A DNA stretch of 64,000 nt, taken from Ustilago trichophora (taxonomy: Eukaryota > Basidiomycota > Ustilaginomycetes > Ustilaginales > Ustilaginaceae). The notes under the pieces are model-generated. The model saw only the letters and a list, made by a program, of their open reading frames with translations, did no database searches and was not told the DNA's origin. Positions within the stretch are counted from its first letter, which is position 1, and each line of letters begins with the position of its first letter. Positions 1-11,000 of this stretch are shown here, in pieces. A program made the position numbers and the translations under genes. Where the stretch lies: assembly GCA_900323505.1 (NCBI GenBank), contig OOIN01000015.1:744001-808000 (forward strand). The letters run 5' to 3'.

Positions 1-1
1 C

Positions 2-886
2 GCCACAGCCGTCATCCTGGCGCAGTTGGGCTGTCGAGTGCCGGCTGCAAGTGCACGCATCTCGCCCGTGGACCGTATCGCCTCTCGAATGGGCGCCAAC
101 GACCAGATCTTCCGCAACAACAGTACCTTCATGGTCGAGATGCTCGAGGCCTCGCGCATCATCAACGAGTGCACGCCGCGCTCGCTTGTCATCATGGACG
201 AGCTGGGACGAGGTACCAGCACGTTTGACGGTCAGGCGATCGCTTTTGCGGTCCTTCATCATCTCGTCAGCCGAACACGCTGCTTGACCTTCTTCTTGAC
301 TCATTACACCAACCTGGCATACGACTTTGACTCGTACTCGCGCGTCAGCAACAAGCACATGCAGGTCTTGGTCGACGACGCCAAGCGTGAGGTCGTGTTC
401 ACGTGAGTAATCCCCTTCAAGCACGGCTGGCTTCCTAACTGAACAGCACATCACCTGGAACTCAATACTGACCGACACATTTTCTCTCTTTTCCAATCTC
501 CAAACTTGAATGACAACAGGTATCGTCTCGTCGATGGCATCGCAGAATCGTCCTACGGTACGCAGGTGGCTGCTTTGGCTGGTGTGCCCCACGAGATTTG
601 CGACCGCGCTGCTATTGTCTCGAAGCAGTTCGCCGAAGCGACCAAGGCAAGCCAGGCCGAAAAGAACAAGAGCGCGATCCCGCTTGCTTTGCTCAGCGAT
701 TTTGTCCACCTCTTCAAGCTGGCCCGCGAGGAGACTCCTGCATCTAGCGACCGCAATGCTGAAGCCAAGGCCCTCACTACGCTTTCGCAGCTCGATATCA
801 TCCGTTCTCAGATCGCTGCTCTGGCTAAAGGAGGTTCCAGCGCCAAGTCACTCGTTAGCCTTCCCTCAACTTCAACTTGTACGTAG
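2..886 (+). CDS. MSH6: DNA mismatch repair protein Msh6, C-terminal part (5' truncated by window edge)
   Basis: This is the end of the MutS-type ATPase domain of Msh6, which pairs with Msh2 in the nucleus to recognise base mismatches and small loops. The window opens just after the expected Walker A loop. Visible are the signature-loop region (NNSTFMVEM), the Walker B stretch (SLVIMDELGRGTSTFDG) and the switch histidine in FLTHYTNL, then the dimerisation helices (GIAESSYGTQVAALAGVP). The wording fits Msh6 better than Msh3. Two exons are supported: 2..402 and 521..886. The intron 403..520 has a GTGAGT donor and a CAG acceptor, and the join restores VFTYRLVDG. The stop at 884-886 lies inside a consensus donor (GTACGTAG at 879), so the true 3' end may be an intron into ECO1 (see findings). 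The family call is firm; the 3' end is uncertain. Confidence 0.93.
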
Positions 887-1009
887 TGCTTTCCCGCCTT
901 TTGCGTGCCAATGATGAAGCCCTTGCGGCTGACCTGCTCCTTTCCGAAACATGATTCTGACGTTCTTTGTGTGTTTGGCCAACTCTTCTGCTCTCGTATC
1001 GAAGAACAG
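879..1009 (+). other. Candidate intron linking MSH6 to ECO1
   Basis: The stretch starts with GTACGT and ends with GAACAG. It carries two CTGAC branch-like pentamers (near 929 and 957) and a pyrimidine-rich run before the acceptor. Removing it joins the last base of a phase-1 MSH6 codon to 1010-1011 (TTT) and reads on without a stop into the ECO1 frame. If it is not spliced, the MSH6 stop at 884-886 is used and this is ordinary intergenic DNA or part of the ECO1 leader. Confidence 0.45.
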
Positions 1010-1119
1010 TTGCTCACCGTGACCCTGACGTAGCAGGCGACGGCGAAAGAAGGCCAGCTGGCCCGCTTCAAACGACAGCCAGGAAGATCACGACCTACGC
1101 CGGACGCAGTCGACGCGCA

Positions 1120-2181
1120 ATGACGGAGGACTTCCAACCACAGCCCCTTTCCCTTTCGAGCCGCACGAACGATGACGACGCGATGCAAAAAGCCCCCAGC
1201 AGTCCCATTCTCTCCTCGACACACACGCCTCTCTTCCCAACGGTGCGTCACGCCAAGCCTGCTACTACACGCAAGACTCAGCCCAAGACAGCAGCAGCTT
1301 CGTCGGCTCGAGAACCCGAGCAACTGATCCTCGACTTGGGCCAGCGTATCCGCATCCGTTGCGCCGAGTGCGACATGCAATACGACACGTCCTCGGCGGA
1401 AGACTGCACGCTGCATGCGCGACACCACGAGCGCACAGTGAAAGGATTGGATTGGAGTGCCAAGGCCCTCACGGTGTGGGGTGAGATGGTTGCGCAGCAC
1501 AGTTTGACCCGTCGTGTTGGCAAGGGTGGCAAGGCGGTGCTACGAGGAAAGCAGGGAGGTGAGACGGGGGAGACGGAATCGGTCGTTGTGCGATGCTATG
1601 ATATGTCGACGCTCAAAGATGGGGTGGCGACCAGGAAGATCGGCGAGCTCCTGCAGACGGTGGATGATGCGCTGGGTGCAGCGTCGGTTGATGTGTCGAG
1701 CATTCAGGGATGTAAGGTGCTCGTTGCTGTGTGTTCTGGTCGAGCGGCGGGTGCGGCTGTGGTGGGCCGCGTTCCCCAGGGCCAAGCGCGAGAGGTGCTC
1801 CCATCGAGCAATAACAAGGAGAACGACGCCCCCTTCACCGATAAATCCCAATTGACGGGCACAATATGGAACGACGCCGGAGACGCCATTTTCGTCTCTG
1901 ACGCCCTTCCCTCGTCCCAAACACCCGCAGTTGGAATCTTCCGCATCCACGTTATCCCCAGTTGGAGACGTACTGGGTTAGGAAGCGTGCTTCTCGACGC
2001 AGCAGCTGACAACAGCGTCTACGGGTTTGATCTGAGAGGTCTGATCGGCATGTACGGAAGCAGGGCAAGGTCGGTTGCCTTCAGCCAACCGACGGAAGCA
2101 GGAAGGAAGCTGGCTGAAGCCTGGATTCGCAAAGATGTCGATGGTACTACTGCACCCCGGCTGGTTGTATTTGAGGCTTAG
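1120..2181 (+). CDS. ECO1: Sister-chromatid cohesion N-acetyltransferase Eco1 (ESCO family)
   Basis: Eco1 acetylates the Smc3 subunit of cohesin during S phase to lock sister chromatids together. The reading from ATG 1120 gives 353 residues. Residues about 68-76 read QLILDLGQ, a PCNA-binding-like segment that precedes the zinc finger in this family. The C2H2 finger follows with C81, C84 and H99/H102-103. The C-terminal acetyltransferase half (about 270-345) has the acetyl-CoA loop WRRTGLGSVLLDAA and the family-typical block VAFSQPTEAGRKLAEAWI. The middle (about 150-265) is a low-similarity linker. The ATG lies only 233 bp after the MSH6 stop, and the frame is open upstream of it to at least 967, so the protein may begin earlier or be the tail of an Msh6 fusion. 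Family confidence is high; the start is less certain. Confidence 0.9.
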   Translation: MTEDFQPQPLSLSSRTNDDDAMQKAPSSPILSSTHTPLFPTVRHAKPATTRKTQPKTAAASSAREPEQLILDLGQRIRIRCAECDMQYDTSSAEDCTLHARHHERTVKGLDWSAKALTVWGEMVAQHSLTRRVGKGGKAVLRGKQGGETGETESVVVRCYDMSTLKDGVATRKIGELLQTVDDALGAASVDVSSIQGCKVLVAVCSGRAAGAAVVGRVPQGQAREVLPSSNNKENDAPFTDKSQLTGTIWNDAGDAIFVSDALPSSQTPAVGIFRIHVIPSWRRTGLGSVLLDAAADNSVYGFDLRGLIGMYGSRARSVAFSQPTEAGRKLAEAWIRKDVDGTTAPRLVVFEA

Positions 2182-3001
2182 GACCTTTCACCATGTATCT
2201 AGATTCTTGTTAAAGCCTCGTATTTCTCATTGCATTGACACCTCGATATTCACCTGAGGAGCCTTGAAGGGGAAGATCTGAAGTGACGGTGCGGTGGTAC
2301 GAGCTCGAAACATGTCAACAAAGCGACGACTTGTGGTGGATCGCCAAACCATCAAAGCATCGGACGGTAACAGCATAGCCTGAGGAGGAGGAGGAGCTGT
2401 AAGCAGCAAGCCTTGGGATGAGAGCCACACGCTCTGTTCTGGCAGTTGTCGTGCGAGTAGAACTTGGAATACAAAATTGCACACGCAGAGCCGCGCCTCG
2501 AATAGAAATCCCGGCTAGAGAACAAACCAAATTGAAATCGACGCGGTGGAAAAGGGACGCAGCAAGGGAAGAGAGGACGCGGAGTGTGCAGCAACGGGAA
2601 AGAGTACTGTACTCTGTACTGTACACAAGAGACAGAGGAGAGTAACTTTAGGTGAGAGTGATCCGAGCGGCAAAGAGTCTGCTTGCACGGTCAAGCTGTG
2701 AGAGTGTCTATCTGTGTTGAGCTGGAAGATTGGCCAAGTCTGACTGCCACGCAGCCCGCCAGAAACGAGTCCAACACCGTCCACACTCGCGAGATCTTGC
2801 ATCTCACCATCTCATCAAATCATCGTATCTTCACCAGCTCATCCCACCATTCAGCATCGAGGATCACGTCGCTAGACTCGTACTGGCTCCATATCACGGC
2901 ACAGGCAGCGGTTGTGGACGCTCTCCCTTTCTCCACTAGCTCGACCTCGAAGCACACTGACGATCGACACAGACCTGCCTTGATTGTTCATCCTCACCAC
3001 C
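2182..3001. other. Intergenic region, ECO1 3' end to SEC26 promoter
   Basis: No gene is supported in these 820 bp. The short ORFs on both strands have no recognisable domain. Two copies of TACTGTA lie at 2605-2611 and 2617-2623. The last 200 bp are C/T-rich and probably contain the SEC26 leader. Confidence 0.6.
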
Positions 3002-6000
3002 ATGTCGTCCTCCGAGGCCATCGCATACACCGTCGTTGCTCCCGACCCCAGCAGCGACGGTATCGAGCTCTCCACCCAGGACCTGCGAAACAACCTCCAG
3101 CGCGGTTCCGACGAGGTCAAGCTCGAGACCCTCCGACGCATCATTGTCTCCACTCTCAACGGTTCTCCTCAACCCAACTTGCTCATGCCCATCATCCAAT
3201 ATGTCTTGCCAAGCCGCAACAAGCAGCTCAAAAAGATGCTCCATTTCTACTGGGAAGTTTGCCCAAAGCTCGACGAGAAGGGTAACCTGAAGCAGGAGAT
3301 GATTCTGGTTTGGTAGGTATCGCGCTCAGCTGCAGTACTCAGCTTTGCGTCACGCATCACGGTCACAATGAGGGGCACCTTTACTGACTGACGCTCCTTC
3401 GACTTTGCCTTGTCCCCGCTGTGCTGGGTCTCTCGTGCCCCTTTCTCTTCTTTACAGCAACGCCATCCGAAACGACCTCCAGCACCCCAACGAATACATT
3501 CGAGGTTCCACATTACGCTTCCTGCAGAAAGTCAAGGAGCCTGAGCTCCTCGAACCTCTCATCCCTACTATTCGCCAGTGTCTCGAGCACCGTCACAGCT
3601 ATGTCCGCAAGAATGCCGTCTTCTGCGTCTACTCGATATACCAGCAGAACGAGAACCTCATCATTGATGCACCCGAGCTCATGGAGACCTTCCTTGCTGC
3701 TGAAGCCGACACGACCTGCAAGCGCAATGCTTTCGTCCTTCTCTGCCACACTGCACCGGAACGTGCCGTTCAATACTTCCTCGGTCTCGGCGACCAGGTC
3801 GCTTCGCAGGACGAGCTCATGCAGCTCGCCATCATCGAGCTCATTCGCAAGGACTGCCGTGGCGAGTCGCCCAACCGTCCTCGCTACATTCGTGCCGTCT
3901 CGGAGCTCCTTGCCGCCCCCAGCCATTCGGTCAAGTATGAGGCTGCCACCACTCTCACCACCCTCACTCAGAACGCTGCTGCTGTCAAGGCCACCGCCAG
4001 CGCCCTCATCGAGCTCATTGTCAAGGAGAGCGATAACAATGTCAAGCTCATCGTCCTCGACCGTCTCGACGCGCTCCGAACCAAGCACGAGCACGTCATC
4101 GACCCTCTCGTCATGGACCTTCTCCGCGTCCTCAGCAGTCCCGACATGGACGTCCGACGCAAGGCCCTTCGCATTGCCCTCGAGATGGTCTCGAGCCGCA
4201 ACATCGAGGAAGTCGTGCTCCTGCTCAAGAAGGAGCTCATGAAGACCGTCGACTCGTCGGCATCGCAAGAAAAGAACCTCGAGTACCGCCAGCTCTTGAT
4301 CCAGTCCATCCACACCTGCGCCATCAAATTCTCCGAGGTTGCTTCCAACGTCGTCCACGTGCTGATGGAGTTCCTCGGTGACTCGAACAACCCTTCCGCC
4401 GTCGATGTCATTGCCTTTGTTCGCGAAGTGGTCGAAAAGTTCCCCAACTTGCGATCCTCCATCGTCGACAAGCTGCTCCGCACTTTCACCGACATCAAGT
4501 CGGGCAAGGTCTTCCGCGGCGCGCTGTGGATCGTCGGAGAGTACTGTGCCAGCATCGAGGATATCAAGGAGGCTATGCAGCAGATTCGCAAGGTGATTGG
4601 CGAGGTGCCCATCTTGGCAGCGGAGGAGCGTTTGCTCGAGTCGTCGACTGCTGAGGCGGACGGTGCCAAGGAGGAGGCGGATGCTGCGTCGTCCTCGTCT
4701 GCGCTTGGTGGAGGTGCCAAGCCTTCGTCGTCGGCGGCGAACCGAGTACGTGCTGATGGAACGTACGCCACCGAGACCGCCTTCAGCTCGGAAGCCAACC
4801 AGGCCGCCCGCCTCGAGGCGGTCAAGAACGCCTCCAAGCCCCCTCTGCGATCGCTGCTCTTGCTCGGTGACTTCTACACAGGCACTGTGCTCGCATCCAC
4901 CCTCACCAAGCTCGTTTTGCGCTTTGCCGAGCTCTCGTCAGATGCAGCTGCCAAGAACAGTCTGCGTGCCGAATCGATGCTCATCATGACCAGCATTGTC
5001 CGCGTGGGTCAGTCTAAGTTCTCGGCCTCCCCCATCGACGAGGATTCGACCGAGCGCATCATGGCCTGTGTCGAGACGCTTGCTTCGTCCATCCAAGAAG
5101 CCGAGCCAGAGAGCAAGGAAGCTAAACAGGTCTTCTTGCACGACACCAAGGCGGCGTACACCAAGATGGTCGAGCACGAGCAGGCCAAGGCGGCCGAAAA
5201 GCTCGCCAAGGAGACCAAAGTGGTCAAAGTGCAACCGGATGACTTGCTCTCCTTCCGACAGTTCAGCAAGAAGGCGGCTGACGATGCTGCAGAGGAGTAC
5301 GAGCGCGAGCTGACCCAAGCGACGGGTGCGGCTGAGGCGGCCAAGGATGACTTTATCAGCAAGTTGGCACGTGTTGTTCAGCTTACTGGATTCTCGGATC
5401 CCGTCTATGCGGAGGCCTACGTCAACGTGCACCAATTTGACATTTTGCTCGATGTGTTGGTAGTCAACCAGACCGCCGAGACTCTCCAGAACCTTTCGAT
5501 CGAGTTTGCCACTCTGGGAGATCTGAAACTCGTCGAGCGTCCATCGAACTACACTCTGGCCCCCTACTCCTACCAATCGATCAAAGCCACCATCAAAGTC
5601 TCTTCGACAGAAACCGGCGTCATCTTCGGCAACATCATCTACGAAGGCGCTGCAGGAACGGGCACCCAATCGGCCGGCGATTCCAAATGCGTCGTCCTCA
5701 ACGACATTCACATTGACATTATGGACTATATCCATCCCGCCTACTGCAACGAATCGCAATTCCGCGCGATGTGGACAGAGTTCGAGTGGGAGAACAAGGT
5801 CAACGTCAACACGTCCATCACCGATCTCCGCGAATATCTGGCCCACATTATGAAGAGCACCAACATGTCGTGCCTTACCCCGGAAGCCAGTCTGGCAGGG
5901 GAATGCGGATTCCTCAGCGCAAACATGTACGCAAGATCCTTGTTTGGAGAAGATGCTCTGGCCAATTTGAGCATCGAACTGTTGCCCGATGGCAAAACGA

Positions 6001-6098
6001 TCCAGGGCCACGTTAGGATTAGGAGCAAAACTCAAGGTATCGCACTCAGCTTGGGAGATAAGATCACGCTTGCTCAGAAGAATGCTAGCAAGGAGTAG
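3002..6098 (+). CDS. SEC26: Coatomer subunit beta (beta-COP)
   Basis: Beta-COP is a core subunit of the COPI coat, which carries cargo from Golgi to ER and between Golgi cisternae. Two exons, 3002..3312 and 3458..6098, give 983 residues, close to the usual 950-970. The intron (GTAGGT donor, TTTACAG acceptor) is fixed by the conserved join EMILVCNAIRNDLQHPNE. The start is CACC-ATG at 3002. Residues about 20-490 form the adaptin-like helical-repeat trunk (for example RHSYVRKNAVFCVYSIYQ). A Ser/Ala/Glu-rich linker covers roughly 495-540. The C-terminal appendage part includes DYIHPAYCNESQFRAMWTEF. Beta-COP is one of the most conserved coat proteins and the match runs along the whole length, so the call is firm. 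Confidence 0.97.
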
Positions 6099-6413
6099 AT
6101 GGCCTCCTCCCCACAGATTGATTTTCTCTTGTTTAAGTTTGTAAAGTTGATGAAAAGCACACCCTTTTTTCCCCCTGTTTTGTCGTTGTCTGCGATGAGG
6201 GTCAGTGAGTGATTCATGATTGTGATGGTGGTCAGTGAATCAGTATGAGATTTGTGGCTGTGATTGTGATCGAGACAAAGATCGAGGAGAATATGGACAC
6301 GGGACACGACAAGCGACTCAAACCGGATAGAATAGAACCAAGGACAAGTGTCATCCTCTCCTACTCCTACACCACCACTCGATGCTCCACGTCGCCGGGT
6401 TCCAGCTTGACGC
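6099..6413. other. Convergent 3' region between SEC26 and the PI31 gene
   Basis: These 315 bp hold the 3' ends of two genes facing each other. I see no further coding signal; an open reading stretch on the minus strand here only continues past the PI31 stop in another frame. Confidence 0.55.
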
Positions 6414-7634
6414 CTAGGAGTACCATCCGCCAGTATCAGGGTTTCCTCTGGGACCGCCTCTTCCACCTCTACCTCCGAATCCACCAAATCCGCCTCTGTT
6501 GGCACCACCGAAAGCGTTTTCACCTCTAGGCGGTGCGAGTTCGTCCCAATCCGGCTCACCTATGTTTTGTGGTCTTGCACCGCCTACATCTGGATTATCG
6601 GGGTTGAAGGGGTCAAATCTACCGCTTCCTCCGATGCCGCCTGGTCCAGCGCCGCTCGGGTAAATCGGGTCAAATCTGGCGCCCGGAGGAACGGCACCAG
6701 GAGGCAGACCTTGGTTGTTGGGCGGGAAGCGGTTGCGGAACATAGGATGGTTGGGACCGACAAACATTCCTCCTCCTGTATCGCCGCCGGGGAACAAGGG
6801 TGGTGGAGCACTGCTTCCGCCTCCGCCGAATCGAGGAGGAAGGGCGAGCGGGGATCCTCCCAGTGGGTCTAGATCGCGATCTCCAATGATGAGAGGGTTG
6901 CGGAAGGGAGGCTGCTGGTAAGATGGGGTGGAAGGATCATCTTCATCACCCCTAAACGGAGCTCGAGGCGGCGGTTGCTGACTTCGACCGGGCTGAGTCG
7001 ACGAGGATGAACCACCGGTTTCAGTGTTTGAGTTCGATTCCTCCGTATACCCTTCCTTCCTCAAGCCCGGAACCAGCGTTTGCAACACCTGCGACTTGAA
7101 AGCGATAACCAAATCCTTCACCCTCGAACTTGCAATAAATCCATTCACCAGCGGCTCTTGTTCTCCACCACCACCGCCTCCTTGGGAAGGGTAAGGCCAG
7201 AAGCTGGACGAAAAGTAATCACCCAGTGGCAGTTCAAGCGTGCTGGTCTTGCTGCCTTGTAGAGCTATTCCGTGGATGACGGCTTTGTTTCCGAGCTTAA
7301 CGATCTTGACGAGGTAGTCGAGCGACGATTGATGGTGTTTGTAGCGAAACGAGTAGTGGTCCGGTCCTTTGGCGTTCCATTCTGCGGGTAGCTTGTTGGA
7401 CGAAGTTGATGTTGGGGTTGAATCGGAGTCTGTGGTGGCGGTGACGGAAGGCGGCAGACGATCATCTTCGGCTAGTCCGGTAAGACGAAAATCGAGCCGG
7501 GTCAGGATGGTATGGATCAGCGCGGCGAGGGCGTCCGATGGGCTGCGGAGTTGCGGTTCGAATGAAGAAGAGGTAGTTGGAAGGAGCTGTGGAAGCACGT
7601 GGAGGAGCGCCGAGGGGTCGAGGAGGTCTGTCAT
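6414..7634 (-). CDS. PI31-like proteasome regulator (PSMF1 family)
   Basis: PI31 proteins bind the 20S proteasome and act as inhibitor or assembly/transport adaptor. The 406-residue protein has the family plan. The N-terminal globular domain covers about 1-190 (DALAALIHTILTRLDFRL and PDHYSFRYKHHQSSLDYLVK). A disordered Gly/Pro-rich half follows, with the hallmark motif NPLIIGDRDLDPLGG near residue 240, FGGGG and RGG repeats. The extreme C-terminus is Trp-Tyr-Ser, which fits the HbYX (hydrophobic-Tyr-any) tail used to dock into the proteasome alpha ring. It is single-exon and starts at ATG 7632-7634. A TATA-like TATAAAG lies about 140 bp upstream. The gene is convergent with SEC26. Confidence 0.9.
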   Translation of the reverse strand: MTDLLDPSALLHVLPQLLPTTSSSFEPQLRSPSDALAALIHTILTRLDFRLTGLAEDDRLPPSVTATTDSDSTPTSTSSNKLPAEWNAKGPDHYSFRYKHHQSSLDYLVKIVKLGNKAVIHGIALQGSKTSTLELPLGDYFSSSFWPYPSQGGGGGGEQEPLVNGFIASSRVKDLVIAFKSQVLQTLVPGLRKEGYTEESNSNTETGGSSSSTQPGRSQQPPPRAPFRGDEDDPSTPSYQQPPFRNPLIIGDRDLDPLGGSPLALPPRFGGGGSSAPPPLFPGGDTGGGMFVGPNHPMFRNRFPPNNQGLPPGAVPPGARFDPIYPSGAGPGGIGGSGRFDPFNPDNPDVGGARPQNIGEPDWDELAPPRGENAFGGANRGGFGGFGGRGGRGGPRGNPDTGGWYS

Positions 7635-8057
7635 GTTTGCTGAATTCCTTTGTGTGGGTAAAGTTAAGCTTGTCTGTTCCAGGTGCTGGTCAGGGGATGA
7701 GCTGGAGAGAATGTACCTGATGATGTTGAAGAAGGTGGAAGAGGTGTCTGTGCGTCCATGCAGGGCTCAGCTTTATACAGTACTTTTTTTTTGGGTGGAG
7801 GTTTTCGACGCGCAAGCGCCAAGCAATCATCTGCATATTTGACGGTCTAACACTCTGGACATGGACCAAAAAACCTACATTGTAGGGTGACAGTATCCTT
7901 GTCATCCTCCAACATGCTTCGGTGCCAGCTTCCCACACACACGCGCCACCGAGGGATTCATACTTCATCCCAAACCGTCAATTCAAGCATACCTATAAGC
8001 AGCGTTGTTTGGATAATGAATGCATTAAAAAAGAGTATCTTCTACAACTGACAACAA
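7635..8057. promoter_or_regulatory. PI31 promoter region / UTP22 3' flank
   Basis: On the minus strand a TATA-like TATAAAG (about 7770-7776) sits roughly 140 bp before the PI31 start and overlaps a TACTGTA copy (TACAGTA at 7776-7782 on the plus strand). A nine-T run lies next to it. The rest (about 7850-8057) is AT-richer and holds the UTP22 3' end; no gene is seen. Confidence 0.5.
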
Positions 8058-11000
8058 TCAGGCGTTCCTCAATTCAACCTTGTCCACAAGTCCTTCTCCG
8101 AGTCTCTCGATCTCAGCCAAGATGGCCATCCTGTTCAACTTGACCTGCGTCTTTCCTGCTTTACCACTCGCATGAGTCGTAGGCAGAGACGAGAATCCAA
8201 GTCCGACCTTGAAGTCTCTCTCCCTGTCCAACGAAGGGTTGAACAAGCCACCAATGACAGAGCCACCGTGTTTGTCGTGGTACAGTCGGAATGAGTCGCT
8301 GTAGAGGCTGCGAAGGATGTCTAGGAACGACTCTGCTGGGTCAAAGCCTGGTTTTGGTTCCGTGCCGAGGACGGTGGATGTGGCCGTGGGGATTGCGTTG
8401 GCGTCGTTTGCGTACTTGGCACGTTTGGCGCCCCATACAGAGGGGTCGGCGTGAACGTTTTCCGCATAGCGAGGGAGGACGGTGGGGTTGAGATGGATCA
8501 GAAAGTCGTAGTGCTCCATGGGCGGGGTGAACAGCGCGAGGATTTCGGAAGATGTGAGCGAGGATGCTTCTTCCAACAGCGCAATTGCGGAACGGGCGAG
8601 TTTTTGGATTCCATCCGCGATACCGCCGACGGGACCCTTTCGACCAAAGGAAAGCCCTTCGAGATCCGTCTCGGTCGCGATGAACCAGGCACGATGCTGC
8701 ATGGAAGGATCGCTACCACGAGCGGCGTTGAAATGCGTCTCCACTTCGGTACGCTTGTCCGCTGGGAAGGTGTAAATGTCTCTAGCCTCGGCAGAGTCGA
8801 TCACCGCCTGAATGGGCACCATGAGGGGTTCCTCTTTCCACCTCCAGTTGGCGAGCAATCGCAAGATTCGGAGGAGACCTGCAACTGCAGATGCCGGAGC
8901 ACCTTCTGCAGGCGACAGGTAAGCTGCAGCACATACCAGCTCGATCAGTTCTTCCGGGACGGCGGGGGAGGACAGCATCTGACTGGCCAACCAACGCTTG
9001 GTCAACCGAACGGCTCCACCGAAGGATGCGAATCTGTGACCCATCGATGCGATGTACGAATGGTGCAATGGAAGCGTTTCGAATCGACGCTGCCACTCGT
9101 GCAAAATCTTTCTGGCCCGACGTTTGGCACCGGCCGATTCGAACCTGTCGGCCAGGATTCGCTCCAGCAGCACCTTTTCGCGGTTGTGCATCACCCGAGC
9201 TCTAAACGCGAATCCGCTCGCCAGGATCAACTCTAGACTGCACTGATCCTCCATCTTCGAAGTGGCGTGAGGGTCGAATACAACACGGCAGGTGGTGCCG
9301 GGGATCTTGTTGGTGATCTCGAGACACATGCGCTCGAAAAAGGCAGCCTTCATAGCTTGGATGGCAGCAAGCTCATTTGGCCATTTTCCGGAGCCTTCAA
9401 AGGTGAGGATAACGTCGTGGACGGGGAGGTAGGATGCGCTGTCGGGGATGCGATCGCCGAGGAGCTCGAGATTGAGCGGGGCGGGGATGAAGGTCGATGT
9501 TCCTCGCAGGCCGGCAGAGGCAGGGGAGATGGAGATGATGGAGAGTGGGAGCGATTCGAGTGCGCGGAGATCTTTCGAGAGTTGGTCAAATGCAGATTGG
9601 ACCAGGGTGAAGCCTTTTTCTTCGGTGCTGACGAGGTGGGCGGTGCGCGAGAGGGTGCTATCGACTTCCAGTAGCGACTCGAAGTGGGACGAGACAAACT
9701 GGATCTGCGACTCGTGAATCGCATGGTGTCTGTAGAGCACGTACGACAAGATGCGGCGAGGGATGGCCCATCGAGAAGCTTGCGTCGTCACTGGCCAGAC
9801 AACACTCTCGAGCACTCGACCATCCTTGAATCGACGAAGCTCCGACATCTTACCCCAGAATGCGCGGAACTGCTCCGCCTTCTCTGTGTCCTGGCTAGAT
9901 GGACCGTGTTCGACCATCCTCCATGCCTGCTCGTTGTCGAGGACAAGGCCGATCTCGGCATCGCTCAATGCAGCAGGTCGGGAGCCGTCGAGTCTCCACG
10001 TTCCTGCCAGACCGCCTGTGGCAGGATGAAGGAGTGCAACGAGCTTGGTTCGTCCCTCGAGTGCGCGTGATGCTGTGGTGCTGACTTGGATCATGGCGGC
10101 TTGGAAGGATGTACCGAAATCGGCACGCTGGATGGGAGACGATGCAGAGACGCCGGCACCATTGGTAGTCTTCTGCGCCTTGCTTCCAGAGAGGGGGAGG
10201 TTGATGCGTGCCACCTCGTCAAAGGTGAATGGCGCGGCGGTGCGGTCCTGCAGGAAGAGCGCGTCAAAGTGGTCTGAGGTGGGATCGTTGAGCATCTCAA
10301 ACGTCCTCCTCGCCTCGTGCTGGAGCAGGTCAACCGATCCGGTAGGAACAAAAGCGAGCAAGTTGAGCGTGCCACTAGGATCCACCAGCACCCGGTCAAA
10401 CACCTTGGTGAAATCCTCGCGTGGCACCTTGTCCGACTTGCTAGCGAGACCGGCCTCGGGCATCGACTTCATGAAGACGGGGTTGGCCTTGAAGTCGTGC
10501 TTTGCCAGCCAGTCCATGACACCGCGGAAGAGCTGGTAGCTCGAGAAGCTGTTGTTGAGCTTGCTGCGGCCAGCATTGGTGGTGTCGCGCTTCCAGCCAG
10601 AGCGCTTCTCTTCGCCCTGCAAGAGATGGGCGAGGATCATGGTCAGGATGAAGCGCAAGGAGGCGGTACCGGCGACGAGTCGACGGCGGTCTTCGTCGGT
10701 GTGCTTGAGACTGAGTCGGCCACCGGAGCCAAACCCGCGCTGGAACGCCCACGTCTTGAGCAAGAGACAGGCATCGGCGAAGGCAGGGCACGCCTGGGAG
10801 ACAGTGTGCAGGTAGACGAGATGTGGCAGATGCAAGGTGTCGGCGAGGATAGCTGCGTTGTATCGCGGTGTAGGTGCAACATCGGTGGCATCATCAGCCT
10901 CGATCGAGGCTACGCGGACGTTGCTGCGTAGAGGACCCAGATGGATAGCTTTAAAGGTATCCGCTTCGACTGAGGGGTGAATGCGGATAGTGCACTTGAG

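Noticed and set aside
887..1119. A separate small gene between MSH6 and ECO1
   Set aside because: No ATG-initiated frame of useful length is present; the space is better explained as an intron or a short promoter.
3513..4358. Long antisense open frames inside SEC26, INCENP, LAM and UTP10
   Set aside because: They are shadows caused by GC-rich codon usage of the real genes; no domain is seen in any of them.
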